64,000 nucleotides of DNA, taken from the NCBI RefSeq assembly GCF_000744285.1, contig NZ_JQLQ01000002.1, forward strand, positions 806,001 through 870,000. Direction: 5' to 3'. A program made the position numbers and the translations under genes. The stretch's first letter is position 1, and each line of letters begins with the position of its first letter. Source of the stretch: Carnobacterium pleistocenium FTR1. GTDB lineage: Bacteria > Bacillota > Bacilli > Lactobacillales > Carnobacteriaceae. Positions 9,244 through 25,252 of this stretch are shown here, piece by piece. The notes below the pieces were generated by a model. The model saw only the letters and a program-made list of their open reading frames with translations. It was not told where the DNA came from and searched no databases.

Positions 9244-10320
9244 ATGTTTGATAGATTAGAAAGCGTTGAAGGACGTTACGAAGAATTAAATGAATTGCTC
9301 AGTGACCCAGAGGTTGTTACTGATACAAAACGATTGATGAAACTGACGAAAGAAGAAGCAGCAATTCGCGAGACTGTTGCAACTTATCGCCGTTACAAAG
9401 AAGTTGGTCAAGCTATTTCTGACACTGAAGAAATGCTTGGTGAAAAATTAGACAATGAAATGGCTGAAATGGCTAAAGAAGAATTAAGTGATTTAAAAAA
9501 AGAAAAAACAGAGATCGAAGAAGCGATGAAAGTTTTGATGTTGCCTAAAGATGAAAATGACGATCGTAATATCATCATGGAAATTCGTGGAGCCGCTGGT
9601 GGAGATGAAGCCCAATTGTTTGCTGGGGATTTGTTTAATATGTATCAAAAATATGCTGATGCACAAGGTTGGAGAACTGAAGTTTTAGCTGCTAATATTA
9701 CGGATATCGGTGGATACAAAGAGATCACTTTAATGATCACGGGAGAAAATGTTTATTCTAAATTAAAATATGAAAACGGCGCTCACCGTGTTCAACGGAT
9801 CCCTTCAACTGAATCGCAAGGCCGTATCCATACCTCAACTGCGACAGTAGTGGTCATGCCGGAAGCTGAAGAAGTGGAATTGAATCTGCCAGATAAAGAC
9901 ATCCGGACAGATATCTACCACGCAAGTGGAGCTGGTGGACAGCACGTTAATAAAACCGCTTCTGCCGTTCGGTTGACGCATTTACCTACAGGAATCGCTG
10001 TGGCAATGCAAGACGAACGTTCGCAAATTAAAAACCGTGAGAAGGCAATGAAAGTATTGCGTGCCAGAGTGTTTGATCATATCCGACAAGCAGCTCAAAG
10101 TGAGTATGATGCAGAACGGAAATCAGCTATTGGAACGGGAGATCGTTCGGAACGCATCCGTACCTATAATTTCCCACAAAGTCGAGTGACCGATCACCGT
10201 ATCGGATTAACGATTCAAAAATTGGATCAAATTCTATCGGGTAAATTAGATGAAATTGTTGATGCGTTGATTTTGAATGATCAAACAGCCAAAATGGAGC
10301 AATTGCAACATGAAGAGTAA
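9244..10320 (+). CDS. prfA: Peptide chain release factor 1
   Basis: 358 residues. Recognises UAA and UAG in the ribosomal A site and triggers peptide release. The codon-recognition segment [12 protein letters not shown] carries the RF1-type PxT tripeptide, and the catalytic GGQ is in [15 protein letters not shown]. The N-terminal coiled-coil domain spans roughly residues 1-110. The Gln of GGQ is the substrate of PrmC, encoded immediately downstream with overlapping frames. Strong GAAGAGGAG ribosome site. Confidence 0.98.
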   Translation: MFDRLESVEGRYEELNELLSDPEVVTDTKRLMKLTKEEAAIRETVATYRRYKEVGQAISDTEEMLGEKLDNEMAEMAKEELSDLKKEKTEIEEAMKVLMLPKDENDDRNIIMEIRGAAGGDEAQLFAGDLFNMYQKYADAQGWRTEVLAANITDIGGYKEITLMITGENVYSKLKYENGAHRVQRIPSTESQGRIHTSTATVVVMPEAEEVELNLPDKDIRTDIYHASGAGGQHVNKTASAVRLTHLPTGIAVAMQDERSQIKNREKAMKVLRARVFDHIRQAAQSEYDAERKSAIGTGDRSERIRTYNFPQSRVTDHRIGLTIQKLDQILSGKLDEIVDALILNDQTAKMEQLQHEE

Positions 10321-11158
10321 AGCAACCTATAGAGAAGTCCTGAAATGGGCTTCTTCTTTTTTAGAAATGTGTAAAAGAGAACCCAATGCTGCTGAACTTT
10401 TATTAAAAGAACGGCTAAACTGGACTAAAACAGACGTTATGATGCAGTTAAATGAAGTGATGCCCTCGGATGTGAAACACCAGCTGTTACAAGATGTTTC
10501 CAACCATGGTTCAGGGATGCCTGTTCAACAAATACTAGGATATGGCTGGTTTTATGAACGTAAATTTAAAGTAACTAAAGATACATTGATTCCGCGACCG
10601 GAAACAGAAGAAATTGTGGATAAATTTTTGAAGGAAACGTTTTCGGATCAAAAATTATCAGTTTTAGATATTGGAACGGGTTCAGGAATCATTGGGATCA
10701 CCATCAAAAAAGAGCGACCTCTTTTTGAAGTAACGGCGACTGACTTATCCTCTAGAGCTCTAAAGGTGGCCCAAGAAAATGCTGCCTTATTACAGGCAGA
10801 AGTTCGTTTTCTAGCAGGTGATTTGACCCAACCGGTAAAAGGAGAAACGTTCGATGTTATTCTCTCGAACCCGCCATATATTTCAAATGATGAGATCAGC
10901 CTTATGGATGAGAGTGTTTTACATTATGAACCGCATGTAGCCTTATTTGCTGAAAATGATGGATTAGCCATTTATCAAAGATTAGCTGAAGAAACGCCAG
11001 CTATTTTAAATCCAGGTGGTGAAATTTTATTAGAGATTGGATTTAAACAAGGGGAGAGAGTTCAAAAAATTTTTCAACAGGCTTTCCCTAATGCTAAAGT
11101 GACCATTGAAAAAGATATGAGTCGAAATGACCGCTTGATCCGAGTTAAAACGAGCTAA
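10310..11158 (+). CDS. prmC: Release factor glutamine methyltransferase
   Basis: 282 residues. Uses S-adenosylmethionine to methylate the GGQ glutamine of release factors. An N-terminal helical RF-binding domain (1-85) precedes the Rossmann methyltransferase with motif I DIGTGSG (120-126) and catalytic NPPY (187-190). The start is placed at 10310 (MKSKATY), overlapping the last 11 bases of prfA. A longer in-frame frame from 10277 would overlap prfA by 44 bases and has no ribosome site. The overlap suggests translational coupling to its substrate protein. Confidence 0.96.
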   Translation: MKSKATYREVLKWASSFLEMCKREPNAAELLLKERLNWTKTDVMMQLNEVMPSDVKHQLLQDVSNHGSGMPVQQILGYGWFYERKFKVTKDTLIPRPETEEIVDKFLKETFSDQKLSVLDIGTGSGIIGITIKKERPLFEVTATDLSSRALKVAQENAALLQAEVRFLAGDLTQPVKGETFDVILSNPPYISNDEISLMDESVLHYEPHVALFAENDGLAIYQRLAEETPAILNPGGEILLEIGFKQGERVQKIFQQAFPNAKVTIEKDMSRNDRLIRVKTS

Positions 11159-11217
11159 AAAATTCAACATAGTTATAGAACCAGAATGATTTTTTTGAAA
11201 TGAACGGAGGACTAATT

Positions 11218-12243
11218 GTGGAAACTATTATCTATCGACCTTCAGAAGTATTTAAAGCGGCTCTAAAACTGCAACAAGGTGAACTGATTTCTTTTCCTAC
11301 AGAAACCGTTTATGGATTAGGAGCAGATGCCACAAATGAAGCAGCAGTAAAAAAAGTTTATTCAGCAAAGGGAAGACCGACTGATAATCCTTTGATCGTG
11401 CATGTTTGGGCAATCGAAGAAGTTGAGCAGTATGTCCAAGAAGTACCTGAAGTAGCTAAGAAATTGATGAAGGCTTTCTGGCCGGGACCATTGACGTTGA
11501 TTTTTAAAGTTAGAGAACATGTTTTTGCACCAACCGTTACGGCAGGTTTGGATAGTGTAGCCATACGGATGCCGGATAACGCGTTAACGTTGCAGTTGAT
11601 CCGAGAGTCGGGAAAACCACTTGTCGGACCTAGCGCCAACACTTCTGGTAAACCCAGTCCAACATCGGCAGAACATGTTTTCCATGATTTGAAAGGAAAA
11701 ATAGCTGGTGTGCTAGATGATGGGGAAACAGGGGTAGGATTAGAATCAACGGTTCTAGACATCACAGATCCGGATAGCCCTATGATTTTGCGGCCAGGTG
11801 CAACGACGAAAGAAGCTTTGGAGCAGGTTATTGGGACGGTTTATGTCGATCGACACCTGTTGTCAAGCGATGAGGCACCTAAAGCTCCAGGGATGAAATA
11901 CACCCATTATAGTCCAAATGAACCGGTAGTGATCGTCACTGGGGATAAGAGCGTATGGGAGAAAGCAATTGAAACGTATCAAAGGCAAGGGGAGAAAATT
12001 GGACTATTAGCAGATCAAGAGATTTTGCACCAATTTCAAGCAAATGTAAGTGCTATCTATTCATTAGGCGAAAATAAAAATATCAATGAGGCTTCAAGAT
12101 TGTTATACTCAGGACTAAGGTCTTTTGAAACAACAGAGGCCACAATAATTTTAGCCCAAGCGTATACTCAAAATGGTTTGGGAGAAGCGTATATGAATCG
12201 GCTCCAAAAGGCAGCAGGCAATCATTTTTTTGAACAAGAGTAG
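11218..12243 (+). CDS. sua5: L-threonylcarbamoyladenylate synthase (Sua5 type)
   Basis: 341 residues. Makes threonylcarbamoyl-AMP from threonine, bicarbonate and ATP, the first step of t6A37 modification of ANN-decoding tRNAs. The YrdC domain (about 15-200) has the KxRxxxxPL-type segment SAKGRPTDNPLIVHV and the SANTSG motif. A C-terminal Sua5 domain follows the PGMKYTHYSP linker, so this is the long Sua5 form rather than TsaC. The GTG at 11218 is chosen because CGGAGG lies at 11205-11210; the ATG at 11200 has no ribosome site. Probably read together with prmC. Confidence 0.95.
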   Translation: METIIYRPSEVFKAALKLQQGELISFPTETVYGLGADATNEAAVKKVYSAKGRPTDNPLIVHVWAIEEVEQYVQEVPEVAKKLMKAFWPGPLTLIFKVREHVFAPTVTAGLDSVAIRMPDNALTLQLIRESGKPLVGPSANTSGKPSPTSAEHVFHDLKGKIAGVLDDGETGVGLESTVLDITDPDSPMILRPGATTKEALEQVIGTVYVDRHLLSSDEAPKAPGMKYTHYSPNEPVVIVTGDKSVWEKAIETYQRQGEKIGLLADQEILHQFQANVSAIYSLGENKNINEASRLLYSGLRSFETTEATIILAQAYTQNGLGEAYMNRLQKAAGNHFFEQE

Positions 12244-12264
12244 ATCAAAAAAGTTAAGCAAGCT

Positions 12265-12296
<32 letters not shown>

Positions 12297-12329
12297 GCAA
12301 TTAAAACTATTGAGGGATGTGGTTGGTTT

Positions 12330-13577
12330 ATGAAGAACAACATGAATTTTGATAATGAAGTATTTGAAGCTATTGAAAAAGAAAACAATCGTCAAGAGCA
12401 GAATATTGAATTAATTGCCTCAGAAAACTTTGTATCTGAAGCAGTACTAGCCGCACAAGGAAGCATTTTAACTAATAAGTATGCAGAAGGCTATCCTGGA
12501 AAAAGATATTATGGTGGCTGTGAGTTTGTCGACGTTATTGAAAATCTAGCTATTGAGCGGGCACAAAAACTTTTCGGAGCTGAATATGTAAATGTTCAAC
12601 CCCATTCAGGTTCTGGTGCAAATATGGCAGCTTTCAATGCTTTATTGACTCCTGGAGATACTGTATTGGGAATGGATCTAACACATGGCGGACATTTAAC
12701 ACATGGTTCTCCTGTAAATTTCAGCGGAAAAACTTATCATTTTATTTCTTATGGTGTAGATAAAGAAACAGAAGAACTAGATTACGAAGTGATTCAGGGT
12801 CTTGCCAAGCAACATCAGCCGAAATTGATCATCGCTGGAGCGAGTGCCTACTCTAGAAAAATAGATTTTGCACGCTTTAGAGCAATAGCAGATGAAGTTG
12901 GAGCATACTTGATGGTCGATATGGCTCATATAGCCGGATTAGTTGCCGCCGGATTACATCAAAATCCAATTCCCTTTGCAGATGTCGTCACAACGACAAC
13001 CCATAAAACGTTAAGAGGACCACGCGGTGGAATGATTTTAGCTAAAGAAAAATACCGTAAAGCTTTAAATAGTGCCATTTTTCCTGGCATTCAAGGTGGA
13101 CCATTGGAACACGTTATCGCAGCTAAAGCCGTTGCATTAAAAGAAGCGTCTGCTCCAGAATTCAAAGTTTATGCAGCTCAAGTCATTAAAAATGCAAAAG
13201 CAATGGAAGCCGTTTTTACCGCATCTAAAGGTCATTTGATAAGTGGCGGAACTGACAACCACTTGTTGTTATTCGATGTCACAAACTTTGGTCTAAATGG
13301 CAAACAAGCGGAAGTTCTTTTAGATAACGTAGGCATTACGGTCAATAAAAATACGATTCCATTTGAAACGTTGAGTCCTTTTAAAACAAGCGGCATTCGA
13401 ATTGGAACGCCTGCTATTACAACAAGAGGCTTTGATGAAGAAGCTTCTAAAAAAGTGGCAGAATTGATTATTGAAACATTGACAGCTAATGGAGATGCTG
13501 AAAAAATGGAAGCTATCCAAACGCAAGTTCATCAATTAACTGCTAAACACCCTTTATATGATTCAAAAAGTAAATAG
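12330..13577 (+). CDS. glyA: Serine hydroxymethyltransferase
   Basis: 415 residues. PLP enzyme converting serine and tetrahydrofolate to glycine and 5,10-methylene-THF, the main one-carbon source. The PLP-binding Lys is in [14 protein letters not shown] (near residue 229). Also present are the N-terminal [12 protein letters not shown] and the cofactor segment HSGSGANMA. Length is normal. The ribosome site (GAGGG, about 12 bases before the ATG) is weak, and a second in-frame ATG lies at 12342. Gene order sua5-glyA-upp is common in Lactobacillales. Confidence 0.97.
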   Translation: MKNNMNFDNEVFEAIEKENNRQEQNIELIASENFVSEAVLAAQGSILTNKYAEGYPGKRYYGGCEFVDVIENLAIERAQKLFGAEYVNVQPHSGSGANMAAFNALLTPGDTVLGMDLTHGGHLTHGSPVNFSGKTYHFISYGVDKETEELDYEVIQGLAKQHQPKLIIAGASAYSRKIDFARFRAIADEVGAYLMVDMAHIAGLVAAGLHQNPIPFADVVTTTTHKTLRGPRGGMILAKEKYRKALNSAIFPGIQGGPLEHVIAAKAVALKEASAPEFKVYAAQVIKNAKAMEAVFTASKGHLISGGTDNHLLLFDVTNFGLNGKQAEVLLDNVGITVNKNTIPFETLSPFKTSGIRIGTPAITTRGFDEEASKKVAELIIETLTANGDAEKMEAIQTQVHQLTAKHPLYDSKSK

Positions 13578-13691
13578 CCTTAAATTAGTAGAACAAATAG
13601 AATGAAAAAACCGTTAAAAAGGTAGCACTGAAAGCTGATATCCTTTACAATGGAAATGTTTAAAAATACTGAAAAATGAGGGCTGAATACA

Positions 13692-14321
13692 ATGTCGAAA
13701 GTTCAAGTTATGGATCATCCATTAATCCAACACAAATTAACCATTCTTCGCGATAAGAATACCGGAACGAAAGATTTTAGAGAAGCAGTTAATGAAATTG
13801 CACGTTTAATGGCATTTGAAGTCTCTAGAGATATGCCTTTACAAGATGTAGAAATCGAAACTCCTTTAGTAAAATCTGTTCAAAAGAAATTGGCTGGTAA
13901 AAAAGTTGCGATCATTCCGATTCTAAGAGCTGGATTGGGTATGGTCGATGGAATGTTAGATTTAATTCCTGCGGCAAAAGTTGGACACGTTGGAATGTAC
14001 CGTGACCATGAAACTTTGGAACCGGTAGAGTATTTCGTTAAATTGCCATCAGATATCAATGAACGTTTATTACTAGTTGTTGATCCAATGCTTGCTACAG
14101 GTGGATCAGCTATTGCAGCAATCGATTCATTGAAAAAACGTGGAGCTACAACGATAAAATTTGTCTGCCTAGTTGCAGCTCCAGAAGGTGTAGCAGCTTT
14201 AGAAAAAGCTCATCCTGATGTAGATATTTTTACAGCAGCTTTAGATGAACGGTTAGATGAAAATGGCTATATTTTACCTGGACTAGGAGATGCCGGCGAT
14301 CGATTATTCGGCACAATGTAA
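13692..14321 (+). CDS. upp: Uracil phosphoribosyltransferase
   Basis: 209 residues. Uracil plus PRPP gives UMP (pyrimidine salvage). The PRPP-binding loop [14 protein letters not shown] is near residues 125-140 and the uracil-binding C-terminal segment [13 protein letters not shown] is intact. Length matches the family exactly. It lies 114 bases after glyA and ends at a strong terminator, so it closes this housekeeping block. Confidence 0.98.
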   Translation: MSKVQVMDHPLIQHKLTILRDKNTGTKDFREAVNEIARLMAFEVSRDMPLQDVEIETPLVKSVQKKLAGKKVAIIPILRAGLGMVDGMLDLIPAAKVGHVGMYRDHETLEPVEYFVKLPSDINERLLLVVDPMLATGGSAIAAIDSLKKRGATTIKFVCLVAAPEGVAALEKAHPDVDIFTAALDERLDENGYILPGLGDAGDRLFGTM

Positions 14322-14373
14322 TAGCAACAAAGAAAATATATCACCTTTAACCGATAAATAAACAACCAACCAT

Positions 14374-14418
14374 AAAAAGAGTTACAAACTAAATTATAGT
14401 TTGTAGCTCTTTTTTTTG
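14374..14418 (+). terminator. Terminator after upp
   Basis: AAAAAGAGTTACAAACTA pairs with TAGTTTGTAGCTCTTTTT (one mismatch) followed by a T run. Confidence 0.9.
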
Positions 14419-15853
<1,435 letters not shown>

Positions 15854-15933
15854 GGTAATCAAATTGAAATAGTATCAATATCAATAATAAACAAGCAGAA
15901 ATAGTAAAGATAAGTATTAGGAGGAAATAGATT

Positions 15934-16146
15934 ATGGGTTTAATAGGAGCAGCAATAGCAGTAGCAGGAGCAGCCATTGGGGCAGCACTAGGTTCAAGTA
16001 AGGTTGTAGCAAAAACAATTGAATCAATCGCACGTCAACCAGAAATGAAAGGTCAATTACAAACATTAATGTATATCGGTGTTGGATTAGTAGAAGCTAT
16101 TCCAATCATGGCAGTTGTTATCGCCTTTATTTTAGTTTTCCAATAA
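15934..16146 (+). CDS. atpE: F1Fo ATP synthase subunit c
   Basis: 70-residue proteolipid of the rotor ring: two hydrophobic hairpin helices, the polar loop RQPEMKG (34-40) and the proton-carrying E54 in GLVEAIP. A very strong TAGGAGGAAAT ribosome site matches the high stoichiometry of subunit c. Confidence 0.97.
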   Translation: MGLIGAAIAVAGAAIGAALGSSKVVAKTIESIARQPEMKGQLQTLMYIGVGLVEAIPIMAVVIAFILVFQ

Positions 16147-16241
16147 AAATATTTTTTTAAAAATTGACAGGTAGAGAATAAACAGTCTCTTTACCTGTTC
16201 TTTTAAAGCACCATTGAAGTATAGGTGAAGGAGTGTGGAAA

Positions 16242-16743
16242 ATGCTTAGTCCGTTGGTTGTAGGGCAAATAACAGTTGGAGATTCAATCGTTACTTTGGT
16301 CTCATTTCTACTATTAATGTTGGCATTGAAGAAGGTTGCTTGGAAACCTCTGATGGCAATGATGGAAAAACGAGAACAGTTGATTGCAAGAAATATTGAT
16401 GATGCTGAATCAAAAAAATTAGACGCAGAACGATTGCTTAAAGAGCAACAACAACAATTAGAAGACACACGTAATAAAGCAAGTGCGGTTATTGAACAAG
16501 CTAGAGACACGGCTGATAAATTGGAAAAAGAACAATTGGCAGCTGCTAAAGTAGAAATTGCTCGATTAAAAGAAGAAGCAAGAAAATCAATAGAATTAGA
16601 AAGAAAACAAGCATTAGCAAGTGCACAAAATGATATCAGTCGTCTTTCTCTTGATATTGCTGAGAAATTGATTGGCAAAGAATTATCTAATGAAGGGCAT
16701 GCTGAATTAATAGAAGAGTATATCGAAAGGTTGGCGAATAATA

Positions 16744-16757
<14 letters not shown>
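16242..16757 (+). CDS. atpF: F1Fo ATP synthase subunit b
   Basis: 171 residues. One N-terminal membrane helix (about 13-30) is followed by a long charged coiled coil forming the peripheral stalk. The ATG at 16242 follows AAGGAG with 8-base spacing; the upstream GTG at 16233 overlaps that site. It overlaps atpH by 14 bases. A large minus-strand frame across this gene is a shadow of the coiled-coil codons. Confidence 0.94.
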
Positions 16758-18859
<2,102 letters not shown>

Positions 18860-18874
18860 AGGCGGTGAATAAGA

Positions 18875-19789
18875 ATGGCAGCCTCTTTAAATGAAATCAC
18901 AAAGAAAATAACGTCAACAAAAAAGACAAGTCAAATCACGAATGCCATGCAAATGGTTTCAGGCGCAAAACTATCTAAAGCTGAAGATACAGCTGCTGGA
19001 TTTCAAATTTATTCGCAAAAAGTAAGAGAAATCGTTACTCATTTAGCTCACAATCAGCTCTCTTTGATTGAAAATGAAATGTATGGAACGAACTCACCTT
19101 CTAATATCGACTTTCATGATATGTTGGTCGAACGTCCAATCAAAAAAACCGGATACATCGTTATTAGTTCCGATAAAGGATTGGCTGGTGGGTATAACAG
19201 TTCAGTAATCAAATCAACGGTCGACATGATTACTAGAGATCATGCTTCTCCAGATGAATATGTCTTTATGGCTGTTGGTTCAACAGCTGCTGACTTTTTT
19301 AAATCCAGAGGGATGAATGTTGCTTATGAGTTGAATGATATCAGTGATCAACCTTCTTTTGAAGAAGTACGGACAATCGCTAGAACAGCAACCGAGATGT
19401 ATAAAAATGAAGTTTTTGATGCGTTGTATGTTTGTTACAATCATCATGTAAATACAATCATGTTCCAATATCGCGCTGAGAAAATGTTGCCGCTCTCCGA
19501 TTTAGATGCAATGGAAGTAAAAAATTATGAACAAGATTACATTTATGAACCTTCTAAAGAGGAAATTTTAGATATTATATTGCCGCAATATGCTGAAAGC
19601 TTAATATACGGAGCTATTTTAGATGCTAAGGCTGCTGAACATGCAGCACGTATGACAGCTATGAAGGGTGCAACAGATAACGCTAAAAACATTATTGATG
19701 ATTTAACGATTGTATATAATCGGGCTCGTCAAGCTGCTATAACAGAAGAAATCACAGAAATTATTAGTGGTTCTTCAGCGGCTAAGTAA
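18875..19789 (+). CDS. atpG: F1Fo ATP synthase subunit gamma
   Basis: 304-residue central rotor shaft. The N-terminal coiled coil ([20 protein letters not shown]) and the C-terminal helix ([20 protein letters not shown] ... [12 protein letters not shown]) wrap to form the shaft. Ribosome site AAAGGCGGTG. Confidence 0.96.
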   Translation: MAASLNEITKKITSTKKTSQITNAMQMVSGAKLSKAEDTAAGFQIYSQKVREIVTHLAHNQLSLIENEMYGTNSPSNIDFHDMLVERPIKKTGYIVISSDKGLAGGYNSSVIKSTVDMITRDHASPDEYVFMAVGSTAADFFKSRGMNVAYELNDISDQPSFEEVRTIARTATEMYKNEVFDALYVCYNHHVNTIMFQYRAEKMLPLSDLDAMEVKNYEQDYIYEPSKEEILDIILPQYAESLIYGAILDAKAAEHAARMTAMKGATDNAKNIIDDLTIVYNRARQAAITEEITEIISGSSAAK

Positions 19790-19807
19790 GTGAATGGAGG
19801 AAAATGA

Positions 19808-21214
<1,407 letters not shown>

Positions 21215-21227
21215 GAGGTGAAAATAG

Positions 21228-21650
21228 ATGAGTGAAATGCAAGTGAATATCGTTACGCCTGCTGGAATCGTCTACAATCACCAAGCGAAAAGAGTGATTG
21301 CTAAAGCAGTAGATGGAGAAATAGGTATTTTACCAAATCATATCCCTATCATTGTTCCCTTAACGATCCATTCCGTTCGAGTAGAACGTGTTTCAATTGA
21401 TGCAGAAGATTGGATCGCTGTCAACGGTGGGGTTATGGAAGTTAGAGATAATATTTGTTCCATCATTGCAGATAGTGCCGAACGAGCAAGAGACATTGAT
21501 GTCGAACGAGCTATGGTTGCTAAACAACTAGCAGAAGAAGAATTGCGAAAAACTGAAGCAATTGAAAACAAGAACCATTCGAAACGGGCAGAAATTTCTT
21601 TGAGAAAAGCTGTCAATCGAATTTCAGTATCTAAACATCAAAGAAGGTAG
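21228..21650 (+). CDS. atpC: F1Fo ATP synthase subunit epsilon
   Basis: 140 residues. N-terminal beta-sandwich (VNIVTPAGIVYNHQAKRV ... GEIGILPNHIPI) and C-terminal two-helix regulatory domain. Last gene of the operon, ending at a strong terminator. An AGGAGGTGAAAATAG ribosome site overlaps the atpD stop region. Confidence 0.96.
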   Translation: MSEMQVNIVTPAGIVYNHQAKRVIAKAVDGEIGILPNHIPIIVPLTIHSVRVERVSIDAEDWIAVNGGVMEVRDNICSIIADSAERARDIDVERAMVAKQLAEEELRKTEAIENKNHSKRAEISLRKAVNRISVSKHQRR

Positions 21651-21658
21651 TCTAAAAT

Positions 21659-21706
21659 GGTTGGAATAAATACAGTTGGTCTGTATTTATTCCAACCTTT
21701 TTTTTT
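21659..21706 (+). terminator. Terminator of the ATP synthase operon
   Basis: Perfect 17-bp stem (GGTTGGAATAAATACAG and its complement), 5-nt loop and nine T residues. Confidence 0.95.
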
Positions 21707-21825
21707 GCAGTATAAAAATCTGTAATAGGAATTATGTTATATTACAAATTGAAGACAAAATAAAGGCTATCTATTTATTTTTATGTTAAAATCATAGTAG
21801 ATTAGTAAGGAAGAGAGAGAAAAAA

Positions 21826-22059
21826 ATGAACTTTTTAGGTATGCAATCTTTAATTACAATCATCTCTCATATGTTTTTTATTTTGCTTTCTTTTTGGGCA
21901 TTAAAAGGAATAAGAATAGAAAAATTTATTAAAAAAAATAATGTTGGGCAAGCTCGGGTTCTTTACTTATTTTTAGCTATCACTATAGGGTATCCGGTAA
22001 GTACTTTCTTTATCGATTTGATCTTAAATTCGCAAAATCTTATTTTTTTGTTTTATTAA
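21826..22059 (+). CDS. DUF1146 family small membrane protein
   Basis: 77 residues with two hydrophobic segments (about 5-26 and 45-70) and a short basic loop. Its position between atpC and murA and its size match the DUF1146/YwzB family. Function unknown. GGAAGAGAGAG ribosome site. Confidence 0.82.
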   Translation: MNFLGMQSLITIISHMFFILLSFWALKGIRIEKFIKKNNVGQARVLYLFLAITIGYPVSTFFIDLILNSQNLIFLFY

Positions 22060-22095
22060 GATTTGAATAAGATTATTACAAAATACGTGTTAAAT

Positions 22096-22125
22096 TTGTA
22101 CGTTTACCTTGCTTCGTGCTATACT
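22096..22125 (+). promoter_or_regulatory. Promoter of murA
   Basis: TTGTAC (22096-22101), an 18-bp spacer and TATACT (22120-22125), 77 bases before the murA start. Confidence 0.7.
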
Positions 22126-22201
22126 ATTCAATGTTGTCTAGTACCATTTACCTCACACCGTTGTGATAAAGACAATGAAAAATTTTGGAGGGATACACCA
22201 T

Positions 22202-23512
22202 ATGGAAAAAATTATTGTTAAAGGTGGAAAACGCCTAACCGGAACAGTAAAAGTAGAAGGGGCAAAGAATGCCGTATTGCCTATTTTAGCTGCTTCAATA
22301 CTAGCAAGTAAGGGACAAACTAAATTAACTAATGTTCCAATCTTGTCCGACGTATTCTCTATCAATGAAGTTTTAAGCCACTTGAATTTAACTGTTGACT
22401 TTGATCAATCTAAAAAAGAAATTAACCTAAATGCTACTAAAGGCCTGCATTTTGAAGCTCCTTTTGAGTATGTGAGTAAAATGCGCGCATCTATCGTCGT
22501 ATTGGGACCTCTACTAGCTCGTTTGGGACATGCAAAAGTTGCTCTTCCAGGAGGTTGTGCAATTGGAACACGTCCGATAGATTTACATTTAAAAGGTTTT
22601 GAAGCGATGGGTGCGGAAATACATATCGAAAATGGATATATTGAAGCATTCGCCGATCAACTAAAAGGAGCTCACATCTACTTAGATTTTCCAAGTGTTG
22701 GAGCGACACAAAATATTATGATGGCTGCTACACTGGCTAAAGGAACAACCACAATTGAAAATGTTGCTCGAGAACCTGAAATCGTTGATTTAGCAAACTT
22801 TTTAAATCGTATGGGAGCTAAAGTCATTGGTGCAGGTACAGAAAGTATCCGTATTGAAGGTGTAACCGAGTTGAAAGGTGTAGAACATAGCATTATACCG
22901 GATCGTATTGAAGCTGGTACATTTATGGTCGCAGCAGCAGTTACTCAAGGAGACATTTATATTGAGGATGCTGTTTCTGAACACAACAAGCCTTTAATTT
23001 CTAAATTGAAAGAAATGGGTGTTCAGTTTGAAGATAAAGGAAATGGATTACGTGTAATCGGTCCTAAAAAATTAAAAGCAACAGATGTAAAAACAATGCC
23101 GCATCCTGGTTTTCCAACAGATATGCAAGCTCAAATGACAATAGCGCAACTATTTGCTGAGGGAACAAGTACAATGAAAGAAACTGTATTTGAAAATCGC
23201 TTTATGCATATGGAAGAGTTGCGTCGCATGAATGCTGATTTTAAAATTGAAGGACAAACGTTAGTTATCTATGGACCAACTGAATTACAAGGAGCTGAGG
23301 TTGCAGCAACAGATCTTAGAGCAGCAGCAGCTTTGATCATAGCTGGTTTATTTTCAAAAGGGTATACAAGAGTGACACATTTAGAATACCTAGATCGTGG
23401 ATACTTTGAGTTTCATAAAAAACTACAAGCGTTAGGCGCAGATGTAGAACGAATTGAAGAATCAGTAGAAAGCAAATTGGAAGAAGCAGAACTTGAAGGT
23501 TTGTTCTCTTAA
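22202..23512 (+). CDS. murA: UDP-N-acetylglucosamine 1-carboxyvinyltransferase
   Basis: 436 residues. First committed step of peptidoglycan synthesis: transfers enolpyruvate from PEP to UDP-GlcNAc. The catalytic and fosfomycin-reactive C119 is in [11 protein letters not shown], and K22/N23 are in GAKNAVLP. The ATG at 22202 follows TGGAGGG with 9-base spacing; an in-frame GTG further upstream has no such site. Low-GC Gram-positives often have two copies; position after the atp operon fits MurA1. Confidence 0.96.
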   Translation: MEKIIVKGGKRLTGTVKVEGAKNAVLPILAASILASKGQTKLTNVPILSDVFSINEVLSHLNLTVDFDQSKKEINLNATKGLHFEAPFEYVSKMRASIVVLGPLLARLGHAKVALPGGCAIGTRPIDLHLKGFEAMGAEIHIENGYIEAFADQLKGAHIYLDFPSVGATQNIMMAATLAKGTTTIENVAREPEIVDLANFLNRMGAKVIGAGTESIRIEGVTELKGVEHSIIPDRIEAGTFMVAAAVTQGDIYIEDAVSEHNKPLISKLKEMGVQFEDKGNGLRVIGPKKLKATDVKTMPHPGFPTDMQAQMTIAQLFAEGTSTMKETVFENRFMHMEELRRMNADFKIEGQTLVIYGPTELQGAEVAATDLRAAAALIIAGLFSKGYTRVTHLEYLDRGYFEFHKKLQALGADVERIEESVESKLEEAELEGLFS

Positions 23513-23545
23513 AAGCGCATGTTTAATAATGTATTTTAACTAAGT

Positions 23546-23586
23546 CTTATAAAGTTGACACTTGTCACTTTATAAGGCTTTTTTTT
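23546..23586 (+). terminator. Terminator after murA
   Basis: CTTATAAAGTTGACA pairs with TGTCACTTTATAAG (one bulged base) followed by eight T residues. Confidence 0.88.
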
Positions 23587-23945
23587 GAGTATCCGTCCTT
23601 AGTCCTTAAAAGAATATTTTTTTTGGAAATGTGCTTCTATATCAAATAGTGTGGATGCTTCAAAAATAAATTTATTCTGGAATAGGCGAAGTTACTTATA
23701 AAGAGCTAAGGTTGTATAATTTCCATCGAACCTTAAACATCGAAGCCTCCTGATTCCTTTAGAAATTGAATTAATTTATCAACACTAAAAATTATAGACC
23801 TGAAAATATTAAGTTTAGTTAAATGTCTAAATTCTGCATTTGAGATTGAAACGAATTATGCTATAATTGTACATTAGATGGCCGCTTTAGTTAAAAGAGA
23901 GCAGTCAATGTTAAATGAACAAGAGCTTGAGAGGAGAAACAAGTA
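23587..23945 (+). promoter_or_regulatory. murA-mbl intergenic region with mbl promoter
   Basis: The only definable element is a promoter TTGAGA-16-TATAAT (23840-23867), 79 bases before mbl. The rest is AT-rich with no ORF that has a ribosome site. Confidence 0.65.
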
Positions 23946-24938
23946 ATGGCTAGAGATATAGGGATAGATTTAGGTACTGCCAATGTATTGATTCACGTAA
24001 AAGGAAAAGGCATCGTTTTAAATGAGCCATCAGTCGTTGCAATCGATACAACAACAAAACGTGTTTTAGCAGTTGGAGAAGAAGCATACTTAATGGTTGG
24101 ACGTACACCCGGAAACATCCGTGCAATTCGTCCATTACAAGGAGGAGTTATTGCTGATTTTGATATAACAGAAGCAATGCTGACTCACTTCATCAATAAA
24201 TTAAATGTAAAAGGCTTCCTTTCAAAACCAAATATTTTGATTTGCTGTCCTACAAATATAACAACAATTGAACAAAAAGCGATTATTGAAGCTGCTGAAA
24301 AAAGTGGTGGTAAAAATATCTATCTTGAAGAAGAACCTAAAGTAGCTGCAATTGGTGCGGGAATGGATATCTTCCAACCAAGTGGAAATATGGTCATCGA
24401 TATTGGTGGCGGTACTAGTGACATTGCTGTTCTTTCAATGGGAGGAATCGTAACAAGCCGTTCATTAAAAGTTGCTGGAGACCAATTAGATAACGAAATT
24501 ACACAGTATGTGAAAAAAACGCACAAACTGTTAATTGGTGAACGTACAGCTGAAACAATTAAAAAAGAAGTAGGAACTGTTTTTCCAGGCAGACGAGATG
24601 ATTCAATGGAAGTAAGAGGACGTGATATGATTACGGGTTTACCAAGAACAATCACGATTACTTCTGATGAAGTTCAAAAAGCTACAGCTGAATCAATGAT
24701 GATGATCGTTCAACAAGCTAAAGATGTTTTAGAACAAACGCCTCCTGAATTGTCTGCAGATATTATTGATCGTGGAATCATTCTAACAGGTGGTGGTGCA
24801 TTATTAGACGGTATTGACCAACTATTTTCTGAACAATTGAAGGTACCTGTATTTGCTGCTGAACAACCATTAGATTCTGTTGCTCTAGGAACAGGGATCT
24901 TATTAGAAAATATGACTAAGAAAAAGCGTAAATTTTAA
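23946..24938 (+). CDS. mbl: Rod-shape protein, MreB-like (Mbl)
   Basis: 330-residue bacterial actin that forms membrane-associated filaments guiding lateral wall synthesis. Actin-fold nucleotide motifs: phosphate-1 DLGTANVLIHVKGKGIVLNEP, phosphate-2 VIDIGGGTSDIAVLS and adenosine TGGGALLDGI. The text matches Mbl better than MreB, and the location near ssbB and murA agrees with Bacillus gene order. A rod-shaped cell is implied. Confidence 0.93.
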   Translation: MARDIGIDLGTANVLIHVKGKGIVLNEPSVVAIDTTTKRVLAVGEEAYLMVGRTPGNIRAIRPLQGGVIADFDITEAMLTHFINKLNVKGFLSKPNILICCPTNITTIEQKAIIEAAEKSGGKNIYLEEEPKVAAIGAGMDIFQPSGNMVIDIGGGTSDIAVLSMGGIVTSRSLKVAGDQLDNEITQYVKKTHKLLIGERTAETIKKEVGTVFPGRRDDSMEVRGRDMITGLPRTITITSDEVQKATAESMMMIVQQAKDVLEQTPPELSADIIDRGIILTGGGALLDGIDQLFSEQLKVPVFAAEQPLDSVALGTGILLENMTKKKRKF

Positions 24939-24967
24939 AAATCGATTAATCAAAGTGAGGTGGGCCC

Positions 24968-25171
24968 ATGGCTAAGGAAAAAACAGGACTTCAAATTGTT
25001 ACATTCATATTAAAAATTATACTTGTGATCGTCTTAATTGTTCTGGCTTTTATTGTTGGAGCGATGATTGGTTATGGAGTGTTGGGTGATGGTGACCCAT
25101 TTGCTGTTTTTGAAAAAGACACATGGGTCCACATTTTCAGTTACTTTACAAAACCAACTATAGTCAACTGA
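24968..25171 (+). CDS. EpuA-like small membrane protein
   Basis: 67 residues. One strong N-terminal membrane helix (about 12-38), then a short conserved extracellular tail (DGDPFAVFEKDTWVHIFSYFTKP). Size, sequence pattern and position in a murA/mbl neighbourhood fit the EpuA family (often labelled DNA-directed RNA polymerase subunit beta in databases, a misleading name). Function unknown. Strong GTGAGGTGGG ribosome site; probably read with mbl. Confidence 0.78.
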   Translation: MAKEKTGLQIVTFILKIILVIVLIVLAFIVGAMIGYGVLGDGDPFAVFEKDTWVHIFSYFTKPTIVN

Positions 25172-25198
25172 TTTAAATTTATACAGCCTATAAAATAA

Positions 25199-25252
25199 AA
25201 AGCTAAAGAATCAAAACAAAGATCTTTGTTTTGGTTATTTGGCTTTTTTTGT
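25199..25252 (+). terminator. Terminator after EpuA-like gene
   Basis: The core CAAAACAAAGATCTTTGTTTTG is extended by further imperfect pairing to AAAAGC/GGCTTTT and followed by seven T residues. Confidence 0.85.
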